64,000 nucleotides of DNA from Psococerastis gibbosa (taxonomy: Eukaryota; Arthropoda; Insecta; Psocodea; Psocidae), in NCBI GenBank assembly GCA_963971405.1, contig OZ020485.1, forward strand, positions 34,739,921 through 34,803,920, read 5' to 3'. A model generated the notes under the pieces. The model saw only the letters and a program-made list of their open reading frames with translations. It searched no databases and was not told where the DNA came from. The position numbers and the translations under genes are program-made. Of this stretch, positions 10,432 through 22,067 are shown piece by piece. Positions within the stretch are counted from its first letter, which is position 1. Each line of letters starts with the position of its first letter.

Positions 10432-10930
10432 GCTTTCCAATTTATACGTAGTATAAGGAAAGCTTTGTGATGGTCGAAATTTTAGATTCTGAGATTTCAA
10501 CGGATTTACCCGTTTTGAGGTCTCAGGAACCAAAAAAAGTGGTTTTTACGAAATGTCTGTCTGTCGCTCTGCCTGTCTGTCGCTCTGTCTGTTCATCGAT
10601 TTCCGGGCAAACTACTCGATTTTGATGAAATTTGGCATGTAGGTTCACAAAAGTTATGCCTCGGGAGCATTTTTATTTTGGGCTAACATAAATTTGGGGG
10701 GGTTTATTTTCAAAAAACTCTTGTGGTAAAAAAATAAAAATAACTAAATTTTAATGAAAAATGACTAAAAAATAATTTTTTTGCGAAACCTTAATAAATT
10801 GAGTAACGAAACCGGACAGGATATTGGAAATTTAACCATAGGAAAATTATTTACCATGAAATTACTAATTTTCTCTATCTACTAATTTTAAAATTGGAAA
10901 GCATGTTCGAGTAAGCTCGGACCGGTTCTT
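10432..10930 (+). mobile_element. Family A element, copy A3, internally deleted (~499 bp)
   Basis: Both ends of family A are intact: the GCTTTCCAATTTATACGTAG hairpin on the left and the GAACC-type tail ending ACCGGTTCTT on the right. The middle has lost roughly 340 bases relative to A1, mainly the segment after the TTTGGGGGGG tract and the block with the TTGCTTTCCC motif. The CTGT microsatellite is at about 10555-10592. Confidence 0.8.
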
Positions 10931-11181
10931 ATTATATTGTATTAATTTCCGACATAACATATATACATTGTCTTACAACATTTTTTTTTAGTGACTCGCA
11001 TTCAAACCTTTTTTTAACATAATCCGAAAATGGGTGCCCGAATTTTCAAATTGTTTGCTCCTAATCTTGTTTATTGCTTTAAAAAATATAATAATGGTTT
11101 ATTTTGATGTGTTTCATTCTAACGTAGTTACTCTGCTTTCGAGAAATTTTTCTTGTGTGGGAGTAAAATGAGCAAGTGCAT

Positions 11182-11326
11182 TAGCCGGCTATTCCACATG
11201 TCAATATTCCGTCATTTGTGCTTCAATAATTGATGAGATTTTTGTTTTAGACATAGAATAAAACAAAAATCTCATCAATTACTGATGTACGAATGGCGGA
11301 ATATTGACAAGTGGAATAGCCGGCTT
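11182..11326. mobile_element. Foldback MITE, ~145 bp
   Basis: Nearly complete palindrome. The left arm runs TAGCCGGCTATTCCACATGT onward to AATTGATGAGATTTTTGTTTT; the right arm is its reverse complement with several mismatches. The loop is about 15 bases around 11253-11268. The transcript would form a long hairpin. Confidence 0.7.
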
Positions 11327-14046
11327 ATGTACCTTTTCAACTATTGCACAATGTAATATTGAAAAAATTAATTGATGGAGAAACATTTGCGGGGACACGC
11401 CAAAGAGGGGGGATTTGTGGAAGAAACCCTAGACAGGAAGTCTAGAAGTTTTCCCTAAGGCCCACACAGTTTTCTCATTGCCGAAATTACAAATTGCTGA
11501 GCTTCAACTACTATAGTTAGTAGATATATACGCAACAACATTTCTCCCCAGGCAACAAAATTTACCTCGCGGCTTCCCTGGTCGGTCAATTTCGGAATTG
11601 CGGTTAGCAGACCACTTTTGAATTTCCGTATTCGAGGAAATCACTTTTGGATTTCTTCCTTTGTGAAACACTAAAAATTATTTCATTGACAGTTAATTTC
11701 GCAAATTTTACTTTCATAACTTTTCTGCTGGCATGATATTTCATCCACTCACGTTCATAAAATTTTCATTTTAACAGTCTAATTGCCTATACGAGGCAGC
11801 AGTGTAATCAACCATTTTTTACCTAGCCTGTTATTTTATTTTTTGTTTTTTCATCTGGGGGATTGCCTTCTGACACTCACCTCCTTTGTCGATACCACAA
11901 CCGACTATCTGAGGTGGTGGCGTTGTGGGCAAAAGCCTTCAATGCGGCTTTTTCACACGGCTAAAGCGGCTTCAGAACATGAGCCTTTTGCCGGGAAATG
12001 CTGACCTTTTGTGGTTTATGACTGACCAACATCCGATAATCTGCCATCACAGAGTTATGTAAGCCAATGGACGAGTCTTATCGATATACGATATGTACTA
12101 CTTATTTGTATTATCTGGGCTTATCTGTACACGAGCTCAAACCATATTTTGTACTGTACTTACATCGTTAATAATTTTCATTTGAAAATAATTAATATAA
12201 GAAGAAGAAGAAGAAGAAAAATTTTAAAATAATTATTTTATAAACTTCCGATTTATACGATACACATGTGAATATTTATCAGGTACATCAGCATCTTCAA
12301 TATTATCCAAAATTAAGAGCAGTTATTGTTTTTCATAAGACTTGTGGAATAGATACGTATCACTTAAGTACAGTAGGTTATATACTCGTTCAGCACACTC
12401 TTTTTTAAGCAATTTTTGTTGGGAGATCTCCTGAAATTTTCGGTTTGATCGAATGGTGATTGTTTTGGTGATTGTTTCAGCAATTTAAACATAGAGAGAA
12501 AGCGATATTTGTGATCTCTGCCCCTTCCTCCATTCTTTCTCATACGAAGCTTATCTCTTCTGATCATAATGACTTTAAAAGCTTTCTTGTGTTGTCTGTC
12601 ATATTTCTGTCAGATACCTGTAGTTTTCAATATATTAAAAAAATGCCTGACGTTAGTAATTTTTAGTGGGTTAACCTCATTCTTCGAATTTGTATATGGG
12701 ATTGTCGGAAAACTGGTGAAAAATAAAATAGTTTCAAGCCAGACTCAATCCTATAAAATTTTGTTTAAATCCCTTAGACCCGATCCGGCTATGATACTAT
12801 AATCATTTTAGGCCCTTTCCGACGAACGGACCGTATCCAGCCACTAAGATCTCAAAAGCTTATAGTGAGACAAGCTCCCCTAAAACATACGTGACTCGAT
12901 AAGTTTCGATGATCGGAAACGGCCTAAGTGACGCTTACCTTGTAATTAATTTTGTTGTTGTTATTGAATTGCCTGACGTAGTATGTGAGCATTTCATAAT
13001 AATAATAATACTAATAATAAAAATAATAACAATAAATAATAAAATAATTACATAACCAGTATCATCGTCGGATCGGGTCTTAAAGGTGCTGAGGTTTTAT
13101 TTAGTATGTCTATACCTCAAGGCACAGTAACTAACAGTAAATAAATTACTGTACAACAAGCAAACAAAATTGTAGTTTATTATACGTGTATGTTTTTGAA
13201 TGCACTGGGAAACACCAACCAAATACCATCAGATAGAAAATCCGGGGATATTAAATGTAAGTTACCTGCCGTATGCGACAAACACTAACTTACCCTGCAT
13301 TGCTGCATATTCAATACACAGTATGCATTTCAAAACACTAAACCTCGCAGTGCACATATTGGAATTGTGGAGGCGTAAATATCGGTTACTGCACAAGGCA
13401 AACAGTCTGGCCGATAAGCACTGCAATAAATCGCAGATGGATAAAAAAGAAATTTTCTGTCAAAATGAGAAGGGAACGCAATCTGAATACGGAATGATAA
13501 ATCAAACTATAAAATCCATATCAACAGCATAACGTGTCATCAAATCATATATTTCAAGGAAGAGTCGAGACATTTCTCTATTTTTACCGTTTTCCCAATC
13601 TATGCAAGTTAGATGAAAAAGACAGCTGCCGCAGAACTATCGTCTGAAAATCATAAGTTGTGTTTTCACGCCTGACTTCAATGTTGCTTGTTGCTGTATT
13701 TGATTATTAGCTTTTTATTAGTGAGATTGATCTAAATGGTGTTTCCATAAAGTTGAAGCACTGTATTGCTTCGTATAGGCATTGTATACATATTTCTTCT
13801 TGCCATTGACATTCAACTGGGCAAAGCAATGGTTAATCACTGTATACACAATTTCTTGCGAACTAAAGTCGCTCTTATACAAAAGAATGTCCACTTCAAC
13901 GTAATCGTTTCCATTATTCCATTGCTAATGACTAAAATTTGGCTGAAAATTTCCAAGCTATTCTCAAGTTTAAATGTAATGAAAATCAACGCTATATTGT
14001 GCAAACGATACTACTGGTACGTTTGCAACTAACCTTCGTGAGTTTG
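11327..14046. other. Unassigned intronic sequence with microsatellites
   Basis: No gene recognised. Microsatellites include (AAG)n at about 12199-12216 and an (AAT)n-rich tract at about 12999-13045. A 110-codon open frame at 13200-13532 (+) has no domain I recognise, no flanking gene features and composition like its surroundings, so I leave it out as a gene. Confidence 0.4.
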
Positions 14047-14160
14047 GACTCCGATGATGGTAGAGCGTTGTACAAAACCCAGATGACTGGAGGAGTGTTG
14101 ACGAGCAGGCCAAAGCTCTTGAATTAAGGGCTGTAGAGCCAGAAGAAAAAGAAGAAAGAT
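14047..14160 (+). pseudogene. LINE RT C-terminal fragment
   Basis: The frame reads (with two stops near the start) W-SVVQNPDDWRSVDEQAKAL then an acidic tail EPEEKEER. It matches the last residues of a non-LTR RT and closely parallels the minus-strand copy at 27540-27735, which reads RRWWSVVQNRDEWRRVVEQA. An A/G-rich tail follows, consistent with a LINE 3' end. Confidence 0.65.
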
Positions 14161-15135
14161 GCATACTATCTTATGCACCAGAACTTTCCATACCGCCAAC
14201 ACCATTTTTAATTGAAAACAGATTGGCTGATTTCCGAAGGTTATGTAAAAATGTGCTTCCTTTACTAGTGAAATACAGGTATCCTACAGTGCTTTCATTA
14301 TGCATTAATAAATAAAATAAAAAAATTGCACTCATGATAGATTCGTCAAGTATTTCCTTACTCAAAAGAGAAAGTAGCCTATCTACTGGTAGGATCCTAT
14401 AGTTTTTACTCCCCGTTTGGTTAAGTCCCTTTTCGGCCGACATTAGTAAATCTCATTACCTACATTGTGCGTTGTTACCGAGTCTGCCATAAATTCAGGA
14501 AGAATTTGCCCCTATTCATCCCTAGAGCACAGTTTAGGTTTTCTTACAATATATTGCACCCCTTTCTTCACTCTCACCCAATGTCACCATCTGGCAAGAT
14601 GTCTCATATTTTACATTGAATTGTTAGAGCCAGAACTATTCTCGTGGTTGCTGTATGAGGAAAGGAAATAGGACACTTGAGTTGTGTTGATGAAGTTAAC
14701 AGGAGAAAGTGCTGCTGTAACTATTATGTATGCAGGATTCATGTTACTATACACATCCATTCACCACCCTTGCAAATTGCTTTGAACTGTCTCTTTCTCT
14801 CGCAATCCCTTTGCCTCCTCTATTTTGTCATTATGTCAAATGAATATTCTATTAATTTACGGCTAAATTCGCAATCTATGTCGTCTAAATTTAGCTCCAA
14901 TCCAAATGCAGCAATTTCGGTTTTAATCTTCCTCGTATCGTATTACTCGTACAAAGAGATTGAACATTGAATTCTTGGAATCGTATTTGCTATCTTCAAC
15001 TTAGAGTATGTATGATAACGGTGGCGTCTCTTCCACAGAGAATTTAAATACCTAACCCGTTTTCAGTGCAATAGCTTACTGAATATATATCATCCGAAGA
15101 ACACATTTTGTGATTAGCATTATCTTCGGTGGTAG
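14161..15135. other. Unassigned intronic sequence
   Basis: No recognised gene or repeat. Open frames of 60-100 codons on both strands show no family motifs. Confidence 0.4.
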
Positions 15136-15455
15136 ATGGGAGAACGGCGCGGCGTCTGGAGGAACAGACACAATGCCGAAGTAAATGCCCTATTCGCCTC
15201 CCCGAAAATAATATTGGAACTGAAAGGGCTTCGAATCGAATGGCTGGGTCATGTGCACCGAATGCAGGACGCCGGAGCAGGTTTTGGAAGACACCTTCAA
15301 CCACCCTAGCCAGCCCGGTGGGCCAAAGCTCAGATGGATGGTCCAAGTACTAGAAGATGTGCACGTCACCCGACCCGAGACTGGAAGCTAGCGGTGGAAG
15401 ATCGTCCGAGATGGTGTAGTGGCAGCGACCAAAAGTCCCCCCGGGCTGGATAAGC
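15136..15455 (+). pseudogene. LINE RT C-terminal region, frameshifted
   Basis: From 15136 the frame reads GVWRNRHNAEVNALF, then LKGLRIEWLGHVHRMQDAG, the WLGHV-RM block typical of LINE RT C-termini. After a stop and frameshift it continues GPKLRWMVQVLEDV, and after a further shift RDWKLAVEDRPRW. This order (W-R-x-N-x-E-L, LRWLGHV, GRPKLRW, NWK-A-DRPRW) is that of non-LTR RTs. At least two frameshifts make it a dead copy. Base composition is clearly more GC-rich than its surroundings. Confidence 0.8.
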
Positions 15456-17829
15456 TTACCTAAGTCAAGTCAGGGACACATTTCCGGTCGAAATGTTTAA
15501 TGTTACTATTTTATAATGATATTTTTAGTTTCTCATCCCAACTGATTCATTAGAACTGTCTATTGATTCAAAAGCAAAAGCTGAGGGGAGAGAAGTAGCC
15601 TTGTTTCCAGTGCATTAGTGAAGGTGACCTGGGTAGAAGTCACGTATACTCGTAATGTCCTTTCTAATGCTCTCCTGATGACAGTCGCTTTCAGACGCTG
15701 TCTTCCGTCATCCCACCCTGGGATTCTCATCCTGCTCAGAATTATTATGATTCAGTGACTCCCTGCGATACATCATGATACTGTCTCCTTTAAATCGTTG
15801 AAAGTATAAGAACAGGCAGTCTCTAAGTCTCTAACTAGGTTCGTTCAGTAATGAAACAATAATTCATGAAATTTAAGGAGAATTTATGGTGCAACTCTCA
15901 TATTCTGGCAAAGCAGACGTTCACTAACTCCGCAAAGTTAGTTCATTAGTAGAAAATAGGTAATTTTGTATTAATCAGAAGGTGAGTAATATGTGATATG
16001 TACAGTATACATTTACACAGTGTAAGTACAAATGTTATTTCTCCGGTAGCTTGTTTGCAATGACAACTACTATGCACAATGAAATGGTCCACATGGTTGA
16101 CCTATTGATTGCATATCGTTGATTACGGAGTACAGTACAGTCTGCTGCATGTGAACACGAGTAATGCACTAAGGAGCGTCCTGTTTTGCCCCCAGACATC
16201 ATCAAACTTGATCAACATAGGGGGGATGTGGCTTTCAATCACTGACTTGAACACCCTTTGTACCGCATCCATTGACATACTCTTGGTTACTTAGTAAGGT
16301 CTTTGTGGACCCATTTCCTTTAAACTTGTTTACGGAACCATGAAGGGTAGTTCCAATCAGTGGCGGACAGTTGAATCTCCTACCTATTGAAATTATTATG
16401 GCGTATTGGCGATAGAGCTTCCACAATAAATTACGTATGTATTGCAAGGACATTCACTAAATCTTGGAATTTTGGTATTGAATACCTGGATACTGTGTCG
16501 TATAAACCCTGGCCCAGGACTTAAGTCATTTTCGGAGATAACCACTGTATGAAAGGTTTTATATTAGGCCATCTTTTTATCATGTACCCAATTTAAGGAT
16601 TATTATTATTTTTTCAATTTTAATATCGCACACAAACAAAATTTTCTCAGTATACCGTATACCCTATAATTTTAATTTTTATAGTTTACTTTAAATTTCA
16701 GTTTGTACACTAATATAGAAGCCCAGAATGAAACTTCCCTCACGCTCCCTCCCTCACACATTGACCTAATTGTTTTTATATATTTTTTTTTAATTTTTGG
16801 CTTGACTTATGATGTCCATGCATGGTATTGCAATATCTCCCGTGTACTTAAATGGAAATGGGAGTTGTGCTTGAAAACATAACCTAACAATTATTGTGAC
16901 CCGTCTGTGAATCTTTCAGCTACTTTTACTACTTAATTTTTTCCCCCATATTTAAAATCTAACGATTTGCAGGCAAAGAACTTCTAATATAATATACTAG
17001 AAGTACCATTGGCGCTAGTGTCGCATGGTCATTTGATTTCCGCCATTTTTGGGCTCACAGCAGGTGGTATTCTGTATTTTATTTAAAAACTAGGAGAAAA
17101 TACCTTTTTGTTGCCCTGTTGTTATTGCCTATAATTTACTTTTGCATCTGCTACATTTTAAATTTCATAGGGTACAGTACAGTTGCTGTTTTGGATGATT
17201 GAACTTTTTTGATGCTATTGTTTATTTTTAATCCACATAATTTTCAGCTATTTTGGGAAAGCATATTAATTATAATAATGAAGTTAGACAGCCTAAATAT
17301 TTAATAAATACACATTTTTTTTTTGTTTTAAAAATTTTGGGTTAGGTACCATAAGATAACTATAGTTTCATTTGGCGCGAAAATGTGAGGCCAAAAGATG
17401 GCGGATTTTCTATTGGTTCCCACTTCCGCAAGCAAATCATATGGAGGTGTAGGGGCTTGTTTGCAGGCAACAGAATATTGTCCATTCTCCATCTTGATTC
17501 TTTTGTAGCTCTCATCCGTCTCGCAAATGATAAACAGCGACGGCAGTTTATCCTTTGACTCATGAATATACTCCTACCTGGACTTTCCTCGTTTGTTGCT
17601 TCCTTCCTTGACATCTCCATAATAATGGATATTTCGATTAAAAAGTTTTTAATTTTTTTGGTAAACAGTGATATACATAAGAGTTGACCGAAAGGCCCAA
17701 AATTAGCTAATATGGAAAATAAAGAAAATTTTCTTTCTTGCAGTTATAAAAGAAGTCCATCTTTTGAAAAACCCACTCACCCAAAATAATTTGTTAGCTC
17801 TGCTATATTGTAGAGTTGAAGTTGAACAT
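15456..17829. other. Unassigned intronic sequence
   Basis: No recognised gene. The segment at 16345-16375 contains a CAGTGGCGG word of the hAT-end type but no matching partner was found. AT-rich throughout. Confidence 0.4.
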
Positions 17830-18075
17830 GAAGGGGGGCCGAGCGGATAAAGTCGGTAAAAAGGGAATTGGGGCTCGGGGCTAATCAGAGCCCGGCCCCT
17901 CCCTCAGCCCTTCATTACACTCTAATTGCCGGCAGGGTGGCATTCACCAGCTAGCACCTCTGCCGCCCCCTTCGACACTGCTGCTTAATAATGCAGCTAC
18001 ATAATCATTAACGGCGGGCGCGGCGCAGTCAGTCAAAGAACAGTCACCATCAATTAATCATGACTGCATGTTGGT
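17830..18075. promoter_or_regulatory. Candidate cis-regulatory island (GC-raised, homeodomain-type sites)
   Basis: A non-coding stretch with composition unlike the surrounding intron: GC-rich blocks interrupted by clean homeodomain-type sites (CTAATTG, TTAATAATG, TCATTAACG, TCAATTAATCATGA). It contains a strong imperfect GC hairpin at about 17870-17900. It matches no repeat elsewhere in the window and has no open frame. Low-copy, mixed-composition islands like this in long introns of developmental or neuronal genes are often conserved enhancers; this is inference only. Confidence 0.35.
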
Positions 18076-18207
18076 TTAGTATCAAGTATTTACAGCTACA
18101 CTGCAATAAATGTACTCACCCAAAATTGTGGGATGCTTTCGAACTGTATAGTATTTATTATCAACACGATTTAATCCTTATGACAGGATCGTCCTTAAAT
18201 ATGTGAT

Positions 18208-18392
18208 AATAAATAAATAATGACTTTCTGTTCTAATACTTAACTAACGTAGTGGAGTTAGGGCTAAAGAAAACCTTCTCTAGCCAGAAAATGTAGCAAG
18301 TCTGTGTCTTCGGCCTTGACCCAATAACCTTTCGTGTGACGGTCAGAGTGAAGAGTCCGTACCAATATTCTACTGTACATGTCAATAACCTT
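18208..18392 (-). mobile_element. tRNA-derived SINE (family S), diverged copy
   Basis: Same layout as 26838-27062. The left side has the AATAAATAAATAATGACTTT tail and 'gtggagttagggcta'. The right side has the tRNA-like head, including 'ataacctttcgtgtgacggtcagag', which on the minus strand resembles a pol III B-box region. The element's sense strand is minus. Central sequence is deleted relative to the best copy. Confidence 0.65.
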
Positions 18393-18785
18393 ATTGAAAT
18401 AGCAATAAAACATTTTAAAATCCGAAATTTCCACGGTATGATACGCCAGTTAAATTGACATGAAATTCCCACCTAGAGCGCCTTAAATGCATGTGCCACA
18501 TTATTGTCTCGTTGGGGTGTTTTCTAAAAGAGGGATGGGGTTTACAGGGATTACAAAAAGGTTCATATGTAAAAGGCTTTCGGAAAATTCTCATTAAAAA
18601 TCACTCAGAGGGCTTTCTTGTTTTGCATAGAGCTCTTTCCTCTTAGAATTATGCTTTAAGTAAATTTCTTCTTGCTTTTTAAGCCTGCCTTTGATTTTCA
18701 GCCCTTTGGCTGTTCCATCGTCAACAAAATATAAATTACTGTATATTTTTAAATTCTTGTTTCTAAGAAGTGTGCATTGCTGATG
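18393..18785. other. Unassigned intronic sequence
   Basis: Nothing recognised except the left 8-base target duplication of the next element at 18778-18785 (tgctgatg). Confidence 0.4.
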
Positions 18786-19038
18786 CAGAGGCGGACGCAG
18801 CGATCGGCACTGCGGGCAATTGCCCCTCCCCCCTCCTTTGGACTGCTCTGAAAATGAGTAAAACCCCAATATTTCAGCCCTATTTTTCAAAAAAAAAAAT
18901 TCTGGCTTTCCCCATTTTCTACACTTTTATGAAAATGGGTGGAGGGGCGCCAAATTATACACCGCCCCCTCCGAAAACCTATATCGTTACGCTACTGACA
19001 AGTGCCTCCCCCTTTCCTGAGGTCTGGGACCGCCTCTG
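18786..19038. mobile_element. hAT MITE, 253 bp, with perfect 8-bp target duplication
   Basis: Starts CAGAGGCGG and ends CCGCCTCTG, a perfect 9-base terminal inverted repeat. It is flanked by identical 8-base repeats tgctgatg at 18778-18785 and 19039-19046. Terminal CAG-GGCGG and an 8-bp duplication are diagnostic of the hAT superfamily. The interior is non-coding, with C-rich ends and an A run. Non-autonomous. Confidence 0.88.
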
Positions 19039-19221
19039 TGCTGATGAGTACTTAAGGAATGATGTCTTCGTACATTAAATACGGTACAAAAAAAAAAATG
19101 AAATTCTGTGGCTCCAGCTGTACCTATGAACCTGAGGACTGGTAGAGGATCCTCTCTCTCTTGACCCTGATCTGTATGGAATGTTGTGAACAGCAATATG
19201 GCAGGCGTTTCCCCTACCCAT

Positions 19222-19400
19222 TGGGGTTGAGCGGACCCAGGCCAGGTGAAAAAAATCCCCCCCCCCCCAAGGTTACAAGGTAAAAGGTAATTTTTTTGTT
19301 GAAAAGTAGAGTTTTATTCAATTTTTTTTACTTGGTATCTTATGAATTTACTCATTTAGGGGGGGGGGGTCATGACCTCCCTGACCTGCGTGGATCCGCC
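19222..19400. mobile_element. Possible hAT-like MITE
   Basis: Inverted ends GCGGACCCAGGCCAGG (left) and, on the opposite strand, GCGGATCCACGCAGGTCAGG (right), each followed by a C/G run and AT-rich interior. No clean target duplication was found, so the boundaries are approximate. Confidence 0.4.
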
Positions 19401-20139
19401 ATTGAAAGAAACACGCGTGAAGCATGACTGAACCAAGTACAGATACGAGTCTTGTAATGAGGTTAAGGTAGGTACTAACATCTTTAATAATAAATCAAAA
19501 TACTTTCTTCTAGCCTAAATTTCAACCAAGAACAATTCCATAGTTATATTCTATAACATTGTAGTGAAATAGGTATGTGTAGGAACTAGTCTAATAAAAG
19601 CCGAGTTAGGCTAGGCCCCACTTATTTTTAGTAAAGTTGATAATTCAAACCTCAAAATTTTATCGGTTCGTAATATATCTTCCAGCAATTTTCTTATGAA
19701 ACCTCAAATTTACTACCTGAAGAAAGTAATAACGGATTTTAATAAGTGGCTGGGAACAAATCAGGACGAAACTCAAAAATGAACCTCCCCAAAACTCTCC
19801 AACTTGTTGTTCACAGGCCCCCAAGTTAATCTTACAGAATGTACTCAAATATTATATATATACTCTGAGAGATTCTTTTCCAGTTAATCAAGTTTCTCTT
19901 CTTGGTAGTTTCCTGATACTAAAGTAAACTCATTCAACTTAGCTTATTCTCCCGCTGCTTTCTCTCTATCCCTTTCTATCTCTTGTACAGCCAGCGCAGG
20001 ACCAAGGACCAACTTTTTAGAACTTACTTCAAAATCAAGTTTAAAATAATCGTAAATTTGGCAAAATATGGCAATGCTAAAAAATAACCTAGCATACACT
20101 ATTTTTTAATCACGAAACTTTAACTGATCATAATAACCT
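19401..20139. other. Unassigned intronic sequence
   Basis: No recognised gene or repeat. Confidence 0.4.
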
Positions 20140-20612
20140 AAGTTGCTGAATTAATTGTCTCTACGTACAGCACATATGGTTAATTAATCATAACAAATGT
20201 CATCTGCAAAAGTGACCATTTCAGATTTGATACAATTAAATTAAATTGAAATATTCCATTCTTAATAGGCAAGGGTGAACGAATTGTGGTAGCTTTGGGG
20301 CTAGTAATTTGCACCATTTGGCTTCTATCCGAAAAATATGACTGGAACCATTTAAAGATTCAGCCACAGATCCCCAAGCACTTTAGTTTTCCAATGTAAG
20401 AAAATGATTAACCATCTCAAAACACTTGGAGACGACTATTTGTATCGTGGCCACCCTCTTCAACCCTTCCACCATTGCGTCGATTAGTTCGGATGTAGCG
20501 TTTTCTGTGCTTACTTCTGCTCGGAACCCGAATTGGTTAGAGGATAGGTAGTTGGAATCTAAGTATTTCAAGGTACGCTTATGCACGCAGGTTTCAAGTA
20601 GGTAATTTCCCT
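20140..20612 (-). pseudogene. LINE reverse transcriptase, fingers-palm fragment (dead)
   Basis: The minus strand from about 20612 reads NYLLETCVHKRTLKYLDSN then SSNQFGFRAEVSTENATSEL, matching the LINE RT block NQFGFRKGRSTEDA. Next comes VSKCFEMVNH (the F-D-x-V-N-H region with the catalytic Asp replaced by Glu). After a frameshift there is LKCLGICG-IFKWFQSYFSDRSQ, the 'W-SYL-R-Q' block, and after another shift MVTFADDICYD, the FADD catalytic motif (here shifted in frame). This is the only LINE fragment in the window that covers the RT core; the others are C-terminal tails. Multiple stops and shifts make it an old pseudogene. Confidence 0.75.
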
Positions 20613-21822
20613 ATGAAGGGTTGAACACGGACCGGCTTTTATTGTGGAGCTTGTGATATTTCCATCCTTAAAAATTGCCATATTTTGTTTTAGTTATCGT
20701 CCATATTAGCATCTGAACTTTTGTGCAATATTAATAGATAGAAAGAAAGAAAATTGTCTTTATTTTCCATGTGGGTGAATTTTATTACTGTACAAAAAAT
20801 GCTTTTAAAACCGTCGAAATGAAAATAAGTAAACTAAAAATGAGCATGTACCGTATGTAATGTGGTGGTTGAAAATTTAAGAGAGGTTAATGCTGAGTTG
20901 AGCAGTAGTACGGTTGATGGTGAAATTTTGCGGGAGAGGGTGGTGCTTCGCTGACGGCCGGATATCACCGCAACAGTGTCAAAACCAGCAGAAACTCAGG
21001 TTTGTACCGGCTTTGGTCTGACCCACCCTCCCCCTCCCCCTGCTCCCCTCTTGATGGTTTCCATTTACCAATCCTTACTGTCTCATCACTCATTTTCAAC
21101 CAGTTTTCAAATGAAAAAATTCTTCATTTACTCAAATTTTACTCAAAGTTTCAGTTGAGCTTGAATTAATAAATTGGTTCAGTGTCGACTTTTTTTAAAT
21201 CTATTAGAAATTAGGTAAAAATTAAATAAATGCCATTTTATCACATTTTAATAACTATTAAATTGTGACATATTTGCTAGCATCGAAGATGTTATAATAA
21301 AATTGGATACGAAACTCGGTTTTAATGTTATATGCTAAGCATACACACAAAAAAAATTTATGTGACTGTCACCGCCATTGCTTGGACCCTCAACATTATT
21401 TGACTACAGTTGTCTCTCGATATTCCGACAGGTACGGGACCGACGTGGTGTTGGATTAGCGAAAAAAAAGCTTCTCCGTAATGCGTTGGATCGATATATT
21501 CGTTAATAATAATTTCTTGTGCAGTATTAATAATCATTAGATAGCTAGAACGATGTAAAAACACACTGGTATTGTAAACAGTTTCTAAAATTTAATTAAT
21601 GTGAGTCTTCGTGTCTACTATACAATATTGGCTGAAGATGTAAAAAGCTGTGACAAGCCAGCTGGTGGCGCGTCGGACTACCGAGTACGTAGGATTTCAA
21701 AGTGTCGGATTATCGAGGGACAACTGTACTACGTTCAAAAGCACTTTTCATTAACTAATAGACAATTAAATTGGTAACTTGTTGTACATATTATACCTTC
21801 TTCTTCTTCTTCCTTTTCCTTC
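20613..21822. other. Unassigned intronic sequence
   Basis: No recognised gene. It contains a Pro-coding CCCTCCCCC tract at about 21027-21045 and two similar phrases, 'tgtctctcgatattccgaca' near 21410 and 'gtgtcggattatcgagggac' near 21703. These look like the two inverted ends of a diverged element of about 310 bp. Confidence 0.4.
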
Positions 21823-22067
21823 TTACGTGCGCAGCGTGACGGGGTCGCCCCGTACCCATTTCTTGAACCCGCCCCGGTCGGACGCCTTGAACTCGGCCAT
21901 GGTTTTCCCTCTTGCTACGGCGAGTTTTTCAATTCTTTCCTCGAGAGTTGTCCTCGGTCTGCCGATGCGTCTTCTACCTTGTGGCCTTGTTTCCGCGAAC
22001 CTCCGGGTGATCCTATTCTCGTCTATCCTTCGGGTCGAACCATTGCAGCTGCTTGTTTTCCATTCTT
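21823..22067 (-). pseudogene. LINE RT C-terminal fragment, open frame
   Basis: The minus-strand frame, ending at a TAA (21823-21825), reads RRIDENRITRRFAETRPQGR, then GRPRTTLEERIEKLAVARG, then MAEFKASDRGGFKKWVRG. This is a typical LINE RT end: R-I-x-R pattern, a GRP block, then an aromatic-rich tail. A GAA/GAG-rich tail (21795-21818 on the + strand as CTTCTTCTT) follows the stop, as in LINE 3' ends. It is 5'-truncated upstream of the ENRI block. Clearly GC-rich against its flanks. Confidence 0.75.

Noticed and set aside
13200..13532. 110-codon open frame as a gene
   Set aside because: No motif, no splice or promoter context, and composition typical of the intron.
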